A stretch of DNA of 64,000 bases, from the NCBI GenBank assembly GCA_019096155.1, contig JAHCVI010000001.1, positions 12,549,243 through 12,613,242 on the forward strand, given 5' to 3'. The notes beneath the pieces are model-generated. The model was not told the origin of the DNA, did not search any database, and was given only the letters and a program-made list of their open reading frames with translations. Within the stretch, counting starts at the first letter, position 1, and each line of letters opens with the position of its first letter. Of the stretch, positions 51,003-62,900 are shown one piece after another. A program made the translations under genes and the position numbers. The stretch comes from Staphylotrichum longicolle (Eukaryota; Ascomycota; Sordariomycetes; Sordariales; Chaetomiaceae).

Positions 51003-52812
51003 CTACGCCGCAGGAAGCCCAAGCTTGTTGTTCGTCTTGCGGGTCATCACCTTAGTGATGGCGTGCCTGATGGTCACACCGGCCTTCTCGACATCCTTCT
51101 TGGACAGAGCCGACGTAACGCACACCTTGAGCGCGGGGTTGACCGTGTAAATGCCGTCCTTGAGGCTGGTGTGGTTCGAGATGGGCATGGTCTTGAGGCG
51201 GGTGATGAGCACGCCGTTCGCGAGCGTCTGTTTCGGTACAAGTTAGCGACGTGGTCTGTTGGTAGGGGTGATGGGTGGGTGGGAGAGCCCGGGGTCTCAC
51301 ATACCTCGTCAACGCACTCCATCATCAGTCTCTCCTGGTCCTCCACAGTCAACCGCCTGGCCTTAACGACCTCGGGCTTGAACACCAGCAGCATGATCGG
51401 GTTCTCAGGCGCGCTGGTGCACATGACCCAGTCGCTCCGCGGATCGAGCTGCGCGCGCATGAGCCGGATGTTCTCGCGGCACTGCAGCAGGATTTCCGGG
51501 TTGGATTGCAAGAGGTTGATGCACTCGCTCGCCGTCACGGCCAGCATAGCGGGGAGAGCGGCAGAGAAGGTATAGGCCGTCGACGAAACGCGCTGGTGCT
51601 CGACCACGTCCTTGGCACCCGCGCAGAAGCCACCGCCGGCGCAGAGGGGTCCGGCGAGCGAGCCCACGATCATGTCTACTTGGGTAGGGTCCACGTTCTG
51701 TGCCTCGGTCAGACCCCTGCCGGTACGGCCGAGCACGCCAAAGGACCAGGTCTCGTCAAGCATGAGGCGGAACTTGTATTTCGCCTTGAGCTCAATCTAG
51801 GGGCCGTTAGCACAATCTGATGCGATTGGGATCTCCCGGGGCCTACCCACCAGCTTGGGCAGGTCGTTCATGTCGCCCGTCGTCTCAAACAAGGCCTCGG
51901 TGACGATGAAACGACGCGTCAGCTTCTTGCCGGCCTGCTCCTTCACAACCTTGCGAAGAACCTGCTCCAGTTCATCCATGTCGCCATGGCTATACCACTT
52001 GACGTTGCTTCGCGAGATCTCGAGCCCGCGCCGGATCGAGTAGTTGACGCCCCTGTCCGCGACGATGATATCTCCTCTCTTACAGAACGACGGGATCACG
52101 CTAGAGATGGTGGAGAACGAGTGCGCATAGACGATGCACCCCTCGGTGCCCAGGTACGAGGCGATATCGGCTTCGGTCTTCATGTGCACGTCCTGGGTGC
52201 CGTAGAACTGGGGAGGGCCGCAGGGGCCGACGCCGTAGGTGCGGAGGGTCTGGATGGCCTTCTCCTTGATCTGCTCGTTGGCGTTAAAGTTGTAGAAGTT
52301 GTACGATGCGAGATTGGTGACGGTCTTTCCATTGGCGAGCTTCGACTTCGGGCCGGTCGGTCTGTCCCTCGTCAGCCTCTGAACCTTCCTCCTCCTTCTG
52401 TTGGTCCGTGGTCTCTTACCCAACAATCACCGGCAGCTTCTCTTGCTCGGCCTCCTGCAGGGCAGTCGGTGCTGCCACCAGCGGCTCAGGAGTCCACTCC
52501 TCGACCAATTCATCAATTTCCTACACAGCCAAAGTATCAGCACCCCTCTCCGTTTCGCCCCCTTCCAGGCCGAGGACTTACATCCTCAGTCAACTTGACA
52601 TAGTTTTGCTTCGAGGTCGAGTAGCTGGGCGCCAGCAGGTACCGGATGAAGAAGATGAACAGCACCAGCTCGATGGCCGAGCGCACGGGGTCGTTCTGGT
52701 AGCTCGAGCGGACGTAGCGGATGAGGACGGCCGAGCCGGGCACCTTCTGGAACGCGATGACCGCCTCCTCGAGCCACTCGTTCAGGTGTGCCTGCATCTC
52801 GTGCAAATCCAT
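51003..52812 (-). CDS. lcb1: serine palmitoyltransferase subunit 1 (LCB1)
   Basis: Five exons: 52582-52812, 52420-52520, 51851-52361, 51305-51796, 51003-51227, giving 519 aa; introns are 54-77 nt. It is the non-catalytic subunit that with LCB2 condenses serine and palmitoyl-CoA, the first step of sphingolipid synthesis in the ER. The N-terminus has AFQKVPGSAVLIRYVRSSYQNDP and a TM segment (IELVLFIFFIRYLL), followed by EIDELVEEWTPEPLV. The core has LASYNFYNFN, YGVGPCGPPQFYGT (with the conserved Cys of the LCB1 family), ADRGVNYSIRRGLEISR, MLDETWSFGVLGRTGRG, and GSLAGPLCAGGGFCAG. This last block is where LCB2 has its PLP Lys and LCB1 has none, which identifies the subunit. The start at 52812 (MDLHEMQ) fits the family length; an upstream open frame is Ser/Thr-rich. 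Confidence 0.94.
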
Positions 52813-54056
52813 CTTGGGCGGCGTGCGCGACTGACTCCCGGTCGCACTTCCAGAATCGTTCGACAGGGTCGTTTGTCTTTGGCGGTGGGCGCTGGACTCG
52901 GCTGTCAGCGGCGCTGTTGAAACGGCGGTCGAAGCAGGCGCGTGTGGACTGTGTCGACTCCAATTACGGGATGCGGTGGTCTCTACAGTCGAGATCGAGA
53001 TCGGGGTCGCGCGGTGGTGGATGTGGTCGCCCCTAGATCCAAGGGCGCATTGCAGCGGAAAGAAAACCAAAAACGGGACCCGGGAGCTTCGGGAATGGCG
53101 TCGCGCGTTTGACACCCAGACACTACCGACAGGGACGGGCGGGATTGGAAGGACCGTTTCGCGGTTCCGTTCCACAATTTTTCAGGGGGAAAGGGCCCAC
53201 GTCTGAGCACGTCCAGCCATGATCTCTCAGGCACCGACAGGAGGGCCAGCCCCACTCTTCTCTTGGCAGGTATTTTCCACAGATGTCAGTCAGGCCTCCA
53301 ACTCGCCCACCCTCGACGGTGTCTGGAGAGCTAGAGTTTGTACAGAATTGCAGGAGGCATCGTTTACAACCAAAGTCTTGTCGCATGCAGCATCTTATCT
53401 TAATTTAATCGTTGAATCACTCCTTGACATTATTAGACCCAAGCTCTCACATGCAAACGCCAGCTTCTCAACTTCCGAGTCATCCAGCTCCGGACCGTTA
53501 TCCATCCCGACAATGGATCCAACCATCACCTTGAAGTTTTAGATTCACAGAGACACCACACTCGTGAGATGAAACCATCAACAATCACATCTGGTGGAGG
53601 AAAGCAGCATCAACCGTTATGCAATTGCCGTGCGGCGCCAGCATTAGAGAACTAAAGGCAAGCAAAGCATGGCCAATACTCAAAAAACAACAACCAGACA
53701 ACCTCAGCACAATACAAGTTTGATTTCATGAGAACCTGCCCCAGTTCCGTTCCCCAAGAAGAAAAGAAAAGCAAGGACAAACACCCCCGTATGACGCTCT
53801 GTGCAGTGTACCATCTTTCAGATCCGAGTCGCCCGACCTGTCCGACTCGCTGGGTGGCATATTAATAAACAGTGTACAGAAACCACCCTTCTATGCATCT
53901 CTCAATCCCACCCTGTCCCCACCCGAGAAAAAAATATGGAAAAGAGAAAACACCCGCTCAAGTCGCTCTTCAAAAGAGAGGAGCATCATCCTGTCACTCC
54001 CACGCGTCGTGGTCGCCGCCGCTTTACCCGTCGCCTTGGCGGCGTTCTGGCTCGCC
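52813..54056. other. intergenic
   Basis: LCB1 promoter and the 3' flank of the glucan synthase gene. No gene seen. Confidence 0.5.
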
Positions 54057-57000
54057 TTAATCTGTGACCACAGAACAGTGTAACCCGGGCCTTCTTCCAG
54101 TTTCTGTCTCGTTCCGCGTGTTATCGTTGTTCAGCCCCGTCGGCTGGAACAGATGGTTGTCCTCCAACATGCTGATCTTGAACACGCTCTTCGGGATGTA
54201 TGAACCGGCAACGGCGGGCCCGATGATAAGGGCGAGGATGAGGACGAGCAGAACGAAGTAGAGGATAGCGTAGCGGATGACACGTCTCCTTCGGAGCTTG
54301 GTCTGCTTCATCGAGTAGATTGGCGGACGGATTTGTCGGCTGGAACCCGTGTTAGTCAGACCTTTTGGCACTAGATCCAATGGACGTGGTGAAAACATAC
54401 CTGGGACGAAGCCAGAAAAGCATCATTGAGTGCAGCTTATCGACCTGGGGAATCATGATGACGGGGAACATGAGGAACAGGATAATATGGCCCAGGACGA
54501 AATCGGCGGCAAACATGGACAACTCGGTGATCTTGCACAGATATTCGCGAGCCGGCTGTGACATCGAGTGCCAGCCCATCGAGTACCACTTGCCCGTCCA
54601 GAAAGCGATGTTCGACTGATCAGTCTTGAACTCTCTGGTGAGAGCCAGCGAGATGATGAGCTTGAAGATGAAGCGCTGGATGGCAACAACCGCAATCATG
54701 CCCAGGAGAGTCTTGGCGAAGTCGAATTCCTGCAGGAAGAACATGACCTCGAAGAAGACGAGGAGAACAATGACTGCGATGGCGTGCGCGATGGCCGCAA
54801 GGACAGACCCGAACTTCTTGCAGCACATGCTCAGAAGAGGGCCCATGCAACAAGCCATTCCGAAGAAGGCTGCCAGAGCGCCAGCATTGATAGCGATGGG
54901 CGCAAACGCGACGATCGCAACCCGGATGAGCGAGGCCGTCGCCTTCGCAGTAGTAGGATAATTGTCCTTGACGCCGGTCTGCGCGTTGATGAAGAGGTAC
55001 GGGACCAACGTCACGGCGACCAGGCAAAGAGGGGAAACGATTTCGGCCCAGAACGTGTTGGTGATAGCGGCTCGGGGAACGTCACCAGACATCTTGCTTG
55101 ACGGGTCTCCCAGAGCTTTGCGCTTGTACCCCGTGGTCCTTGTCCGGGAAAGCCGGCAGAAGGCAATCCAGGACGAAGCGTGCGAGCGCGAGTTGCCACG
55201 AGACAGCCACCGGAGGTAGTCGCGGTAGTCGATGAAGAAGTCGGTCCAGGCAAACTGATGCGGGTTGTAGAGGAACGGCGACACAACCAAGGCCAGCAGC
55301 GAAACCCAGAAGTAGACGAGCGCCGCCTGCCAGATCGTGAGTGTGGCAAACAACAGCATCATCAGCATGCGAGCGCCAAAGTAGATCGACGGGCCAGCGA
55401 AACGAGAGTAGAGGACGCCGAACGGAATGCGCGCCGTGGCGAAGCCACGCCCTGTACCGATATACCGCGCGCCTCCAAACGTGATGTCCTGCTGAACCGA
55501 GTTGGCGTAGATCTGGCAGACAAAGACCTCGAAGAAGGGCGAGAACGAGCAGATCTGCTTGGCGAAGCGGGTCAGGGCGCGCAGCAGTCCACGCTCCGTC
55601 AACTCCTGGACAATCAGAGGGACGAACGAGAGGAAGAAGACGAAGAAGATGGACAGAATACTGCGGTAGACCCAGTCGATGAGAGCATCCGTGTTGGAGC
55701 AGCCCGTGGGGAAGAGAGAATCCACGATGGGCACGTCACGGTTGTACTTGCAAGGGATCGTCTCCCTCCGAAGAGCGCCGATCTGGAGAAGGCAGATCAT
55801 GAACAGCTGCACCGACAGCATGATGAACATGTTGTTGATGTGGAAGCCGGGATGGGCGTAGTAGAACGAAAGGAAGCGGTCGAGCGGCAGCTGGGTTCCC
55901 AAGTAATAGTACTCTCTCGAGAGCATCTGCTCACCCATGCCCGTTCCGATCTTGGTGGTGAAGTTGAGAATGGAGCCGAAACCCAAATCACGACCCTTGC
56001 CGCATTGGTAGTATTCGCAGTGCTTGATGCGGCCACCGCGCAGCAGAGCGTTCATACCTGCGTAGATATCTTCGTTCAGATGAAGACCCTTCTGCGCCTT
56101 GGAAACACCGCCACGAGTCGTCATGAAGATGCCGTTGAGGAAATCAGGATGGCCGTAGTGGAGCTTGCCGCCAATCTGAGCGAGAGTTCTCGCGAAGAGC
56201 GTACCGAATGTCTGTTCCTTGCCGGCGGCAACGTCACCAAGAATACCAATGTTCTCCGAGAAGATATACTCGCGGGCACCCAAGATGGCGACGGGAGCAG
56301 CGGCATTAGTCTTGACGCCAGGTGTGTACGGCGACACGTTGTCCGTCTTCATCTCCTCGAACTCGGCAAGAACGCTGCGGATCTTGAGGCACTCCTCAAG
56401 GTAGTTGTCCTGGTTGGCATCGATGAGCTGGATGTATTCGCCGCGGTAGAAGATGAGAGCGTGGTTCTGGTTGTCGGACTTGCCGTCGCCGAGAATCGGG
56501 TTGCCAGACAGCTGGATGCGGAATTTGGGTCGGCGCATGCCGTTCTCCATGATCTCGGAGTGGCCGTCAATGAGAGCGGAGTAGAGACGGGGCTCCTCGC
56601 CTTCAGCAAGAGGCGGCTCCTCATCCAGGTATGCAATTTGAAGATCCGGGTAGGCGCGAAGCAAGAACTCGGCGTTCTCCATCTCCTCCTTCTTGAACTT
56701 GGCAAAACGCTGCATCGAGACGACGAGCTTGAACTTGCGGCGGGCCATGCGCTCAAGCTCGCGCTCGAGCTTGTCGGAGTTCCCACCAAACATTTGGACA
56801 ACCTCAGGGTTCTCGACGCGGTAGAGAAGCTTGATGGCGCGGCTGTAGTTCATAAAACCCGAAATGGTGCGGTACAGGGTCTGGAAGCGAAGCGAGGCCC
56901 AGATACGGGTCCTGAGCGTGTACTCGGGAGCCGAAGACTTGAAGCCGATGCAGTAGAAGGGAAGGTCGTCGATCTTGCTCTTGGCCGTATCCTTCTCGTT

Positions 57001-59965
57001 CTTGTCCTCTTCGCCGTTGAACTGTGAGGTCTCGTCGGCCAGAATCTTGGTGTCCTTAACGAAGCAATCCCACTCGTGAGGGTGCAGCTGCTTGAGGTAC
57101 TCGAGAAGAGTGACGCGAGAGTAGGGCTCGTCTTCGCGGATGATTTCCCTGAGAGAAAGAAGAATCTTTTCGCTGTAGTGAGGAATCATCACCGTGAAGG
57201 TGGGCATGTTATCGACCGGGAGGGGCTCGGGAATAGGCGTCGAGAGCGACTGCGCAAAGAAGGAAATGCGGCGTTCCGCCTCGCTGTGGCTAGGGAAGAA
57301 CTCGGTCTTGAACGAATGATCCTCTTGGGCGACGAAGAAGGTAGGGGCACGAAGGGTCCGCTTGCCCTCCTGCTCGGACGGCACCTGGTGGTAGAGGAGC
57401 TTCTGGACATGTTCGATAGCCAGCAGATGCTCACGGTACATGGAAATGACGATGGCGTTCCAGAGCTGCGAGATGAGCACCTTCGGCTTATACTTGATCT
57501 CCATGTCGGTAGTGGCGAGGATCTTGGAGTACATGCGCTTCGGGAGTCGCGAGAAGATGTTCCTCCAGGGCGTCAAGATAGAGGAGCCCAAATAGAAGGA
57601 CCGAGCGATCGAGCATCCCGTGTTGAGCAGAACGTACCACAGGTAAGTATCGAGGAAGAAGAAGATCAAATCGGTGAAGAGCATGAGGCCGAGGGTGATC
57701 TGCGGCTGATACTGGCAGAGATACCTCTTCAGAATCGTGTCGCCCAGGCAGCTGGAAACGTCCATGAGCATGAGGTAGCGGATGGGATCGCGGATCGACA
57801 GGGTGAGATAGCCATAGGACGCTCCAAACTTGGCGCCGAAGACGGCAAGCCACATGCCGTAAGACAGAGCCATGTCGTTGCCACGAAGACGGGGGTAGCT
57901 CGCGGTGAAAGTCTGGCTTGCAACATATCTCCTCGAGTTCTTGGTCAGGTAGCTGCCGAAGAGGCCGCCGAGCGGCATGATCGAGAAGAAGGTGAACGAA
58001 AGGAAGGCGATGACAAGTTGCACGATACTGAGGGCAAGCGCAATCTTGCCGTTCTGCTTCTCGAGGTACTTCTCCGTGCTGCCTGCCGGCATGAAGACGT
58101 ACACGCCAGGCGCAACGTTGATGGCAAAGATGACAATGAGGAAGAGCAAGCGCTTTGTCAAGTGCTGTGCACCAGCCCACCTGCGCGGGACATAGGCCCA
58201 CTCGGCAAGCGTCGCCAGGACCTGGATGAGAGAAGCGATGGCGCCACCAAACCCGGCGAGCGAGTACAGCGCCGCATCGGGAGGCTGGTTATTAGCTTGC
58301 TGCTCGTAGTTGGGCGTGATGAGCGTTGGCATGTTGAAGGCGGTGTAGAACCAAAACATGGACAAGTGGATGATCCAAATGCGGTTGAAGTTGACGAGCA
58401 GGTGGAACCAAGAGCGCGTCTCCTTGTATGTCTTGAAGAAGACCTTCTTCCAGAACACGTCCTTGAGTCTGAGATAACGCTCGGCGGGGGGAATATCAAC
58501 CAGCCGGCTCTTGTCCTCAAACACAATGCGCTCGATTCCTTCGGGATACCAGAACAGTTGGTTGCAGTCGTCATACCCAATGATCTGATTGTGGTCCCGC
58601 TCCCGCCGGACGTAGACACCGTTGGTGATCTCGTAACCCTGGTCTCTGCAGTACTGGTAAAGCGGCGTGATGATGTTGTTGAGGAAGGTGAACTCCTCGA
58701 CAGGCTCCACCATGTTCTGGCAGGCCGGCGAGTTCAGGTAGTCATCGGCGCACTTGAAGATGAAGCAGAGACACTCGGGCATGAAGCGGACTTGGTTGGC
58801 CTCACCCCAGCAGAGCAGATAGAGCGCAAGCTGGCGAACGCGATCATGCTGGGACATGCGGTTCATCCTCGTCTTCCAGCGGTACTCGGCAGCCTCCAGC
58901 GAGTCGTCACCCTCCAAGTCCTGGAGAACTTCAGCCTCGTTCTCAGCCTCGCCCTTCTTCTTCTTCTTGTTCTTGCGATTGCGCTTGAGACCCCTGCCTT
59001 TGATATTGGCGAAGCCAACAGCGTCATCGAGGTCCAGGTGGGCAGCAAAATACCACTTGCGGTAGTTTGCATTGTCGCCGCCAATGTAGTCGGCATGGAG
59101 CGAAAGAAGGGCCTGATTCGGCGTCATGCGCGATGCGCGCGAGTCGAGGAGAGTCATGAAGTGGTCGTACATGTTGCGCATGCTGTCGCGCTGGAAACCG
59201 AACTTTGCCGTCAGATCGAGGAAGATGTCTTCCACCTCCTCTTTCGAGAGGGGAATCTGGGCATCGGACGTCCAGGCAGGATACGGCTCGCGCGAGCGTT
59301 GGCCAGCAGGCAAGACATTGCCGTAGTCCATGCCATAGTTAGGCGTCGACGCGCCAGACGACCGGTTGCCGCCGTACGAAATCTGTGAGGAAGGCGGCCG
59401 ATATCCACGATTCCCACCCTGGCCGTCGTTGTAGCTGTTGTAGCGCTCGTCGCCGCGGCCGTAGTAGTCCATGTCGGCAGCACGGGCCATGTCAGAACGC
59501 ATGGTGAAGTCGCTGAAAGTCTCGGAATCCTCTTCCGACCCGTTCCGATGACCATGGCCGTTCCCGTAGCCGCCGCGATCGTAGCCTTGGTCATAGTAGC
59601 CGTCGTTGTTGTTGTAGTAGTCATCGTGGTACTGGTCGTGGCCGTCGTAGTACCCGCCATCCTGCTGGTACGGGTTGTTTGGGTCCGCGTTGTAGTAGCC
59701 GCTGGAGAGAAATGTCAGTTCACAGCGCGATGGAAAAGGAAAGAGGAGACGCTACGCACGATTCATCATAGTACCCATCGCCTTGCTGTCCGCCACGGTT
59801 GTTGTGGTGGCCGTTGTTGTCATAGTAATGCTGGTCATCCTGATAGTACGAGTCGGTGTTGCCATGGTTGCCGTAACCGTCATCGTAATCGTGGTGGCCT
59901 TGGTCATGGCCCTGGCCATGAGCTTGGCCTTGGCCTTGACCCTGGCCCTGTGGATATCCCGACAT
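54057..59965 (-). CDS. fks1: 1,3-beta-glucan synthase catalytic subunit (GT48)
   Basis: Three exons: 59760-59965, 54401-59701, 54057-54339, giving 1929 aa; introns are 58 nt (GTGCGT) and 61 nt (GTATGT), joined in phase 2. It makes 1,3-beta-glucan of the cell wall from UDP-glucose at the plasma membrane. Residues 1-150 are a disordered Gln/Gly/Asp/Asn/Tyr-rich N-terminus (repeats of GQGQ, then YYDD-type runs). An FKS1 N-terminal domain follows (LYLLCWGEANQVRFMPECLC), then a first TM block, the large cytosolic GT48 domain (VSMQRFAKFKKEE, KAQKGLHLNEDIYAGMNALL, DRFLSFYYAHPGFHINNMF) and a second TM block ending in RQIRPPIYSMKQTKLRRRR. The first echinocandin hot-spot segment reads YLTLSIRDP from Tyr700. 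The extreme C-terminus after LFQPTGLNNDNTRNE is less sure. The start at 59965 gives MSGYPQGQGQG. Confidence 0.95.
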
Positions 59966-62900
59966 GGTGGGTGTGGTGTGTGTCTGGGGGACGGAGGCAA
60001 CAGTTAGAATTATGGAAAAGCAATGATCCCAGACGCGCAAGTGACCATGGCGAGGGATGCAATCATGGTGCGACTTACCGGATCAGCAACTCATGGAGAA
60101 CCTTGCCGAGTCGAGTTGCGCGGTCGAGCCCTTGGGGTGAACAAGGCAGGAACGAGCGCTGCGAAGAACCGTTGAGTGTGCTGTTGCAGCGGTGTGCCGA
60201 TCGAGCCCGTTGCAAGTGATTAGGATGGGTAACTGGGTGGCCGGCCACAACGCAAAAAAACGACGGGAGGGATCAGCGACGGTGGTGTTGTTGGTTGCTG
60301 AAGAGCAAGTGTCGGTGCTGGAGGCCGCAGTTGTTGATGCACAACACACAAGCGGGCTGAGCGATTGGCGGCGCGGTGGGGGCGCAGATTGCAGGTGTTG
60401 GCTTGGAGATGACAGGTCTATGCGTGCGCGTGCAGGCAGGAGCGCTGGTCGATTGACCTTGACTGAGAGGCTCCGTGCAAACGATCTTGGATCCTGAGCA
60501 CCAAAGAGAAAAAAAAAGATGGCCGGTTTCTTCAGCCAACTCTTTCCAACACGTGCGTCGTTCCAAAATGGCCCTCCTTCGTATTAACGATTGACGATGC
60601 CGGGTCTATCTCCGTCGTGCGGGCTGGGTTGCCGAGGGCTTCGTGTCTCGAGCGTCGGCACGCAAGGAGCTGCGGAAGCCAACGACTGGCTGGGAGGTCG
60701 GGTTTGCCGCTGCAACTGGCGCCGCTGCACAACCACAGGAATTCCTCACGGATGGGCCCAAAACGAAAGATGGGAGGAGGGGAGGTGCGAGCGAGTGTCG
60801 GGGAAGTCGAGGGAAAGAAAAAGCTCCAGCCCAGGAGAGGTTGAGGGGAGTCTGGGACGAGGAACAGGGAAATGGGAGGAAAAAGGAGGCATTCAAGGAT
60901 TGCGTGCGTTTCGTCGTTACGGAAGGAGACAGGGCCCAGCCAGAGACGGGGCGGCTTGCTGGCCACGACTGGGGTGATGGTGGTCTCGCCAGGGGTTCTG
61001 GAAAGGGGAGGGACGGGCAGCCAAGACAAGGCCGTGTCGATAGCAGCGTCCGTACGGTACGCGGCAGGAATTGCAGCTTGCTCAGTTCTCTCCATGAGGA
61101 TTCCGTTTGCCAGCCGACTGATGCAATGTCTTTCGCTCGACAACAGAAGCGACGGAATACTTGCCATGAAACCACTTGACCGCGTGTACACCATGTGTCA
61201 GCCAGGCTAGTTCAGTACTTTCTCCCTTCATCAGTTCATTTCTGTACCGAGGGGAGCTCATCAGCACCTCTGTTTGAGAGCTGTAACCCCAGAGCTCATC
61301 CAGCTCAGGTACGATCGCCCACAGTGTCCTTCTCACAAACTCGGGGCTCCGCTCTCCAGGGGCTCACTGCCGCGACTCCATCTTGCCACTTGCACCGGAT
61401 TTTCTGCCGGGAAGTTGGGCCTTTCAGGCCTGTCGTTCAATTCTGGCCGTTTTCAAAAAGTATTGGGCCTGGGACGCTGCAAGAGCCCCTGGCAAGCCCC
61501 CGTTAGTGCAACTTGAGCGCCGGGACATCCGTTAACCCACCTCCCGCCACGATCGAGCATTGGCGGGTTCCATAATGGAGGCCCGTCCAATCAGACCACG
61601 GACGGCCCTTGCAGCAGGAATTTGAGCAGACGCGTTGGCGGTCTCTGTCGTCTGCAACAGACTGTCAAGCCGAAATTATGGTGCGTCGGATCCCGCTTGC
61701 TCCGCCACTCTCAGCTCCCCTATCCCCCTGAATCCAATGCAGCCAGAGGGTTTTGCAAGGTACCCCCCTGGTTCATGCATCGCGGCTTGCTGTCTCGCGT
61801 TCCTCGAAGCTTGCTTCAGAAGGCCGATGACGACAGTGCTGAAGAAAAAGGTAAAAACAGGGAAGGGGGCCACCCATCGAGACCATCGAGATAACAGCAG
61901 CCGCAGCTTTCTGGAAGCCTTCTCGTACGAAGATTTCAAGGCATTGAACGCGGTGGCTGGTTTCGTGCCTCGAGCGCCTTCGAATCGAAACGGTGTTGAA
62001 GGATTCTTGTTTCGCGCTGCAGTCCCCAGAACGGCAGGGCCGACTGCAATCGTCCCCACGGCGCTCACGCGGCTTCTGCTCTGAACCCCTCGTACAACAG
62101 GCAGAAGACGCGGACACGAGCAGGTTGCACTGCCACGAGACACCCAAAAATGGGGGCATTCCCTCAACAACACGAGCTGTTGGCCCCCGAGCATGTCGAG
62201 CCCGATTCGTCGAAGCGAGCTGTCAACAGCTGCCATGACTGGAGCTTACCGCTTGGAGCCATTGCACTGCAAAGTTGAGGTGTCGCGGCCGCGCGGGTTC
62301 TTTTTCGGAGGGTTATTCCCAAGTTTCCACCGCGAGAATTGCAAACTGGAGTCGTCTTTGCCAGGAGCTCCGTTTTCCAAAACCCGGTTGATCCGAACAC
62401 AGTGCGTAACAGGTGGCCTCGGCCCCCCTCCCTTCACTGCGCCTGTTCGGTTCGCGGTTGTGCCCCCTGGGTTTTAATTCAAACCATGGCTGGAGATTGG
62501 CCAGCGCTTCCAGCAATCTATTTCCAGTGCAAGTGGTTGACAGACCTGTGCGGATTTTGTGCTGCAACGACAGGTGGTCCACCCTTGCATTTCCGGTTCC
62601 AGGCCGTTGCAGCCCGCGCTGCCAAGGCAGGTCGTTGAATGGCTTATTTGGGCATAGCTCCGAGCAATTTCAAGGCCGATGACGATGTTTTCAATCTGTC
62701 GTGCCCTGTTCTGGAAACTTTGAACCAGAGAACAGCTTTGATCGACGGGGGTTACCGCCATGATCTGGGCAGGTTGTGCTGGCCGTGCATGAACTGGGAG
62801 TGATATCCCCTCCATCGGAAAGGTTGTGCCAACTCGCCCAACCACTCGGCCAACGAGGGGAGAGATCAGCCTGCATCTAACCTCAAGCAGGCTTTTTCTC

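Noticed and set aside
54500..59400. Very long open frames on the + strand (600 and 770 codons) opposite the glucan synthase gene
   Set aside because: They are antisense shadows caused by GC-rich third positions; the composition (Val, Glu, Asp, Arg) is that of a reverse-frame translation and has no domain.
61635..62240. Overlapping frames of 149 (+) and 186 (-) codons near 62 kb
   Set aside because: They overlap on opposite strands, have no domain and show no splice structure.
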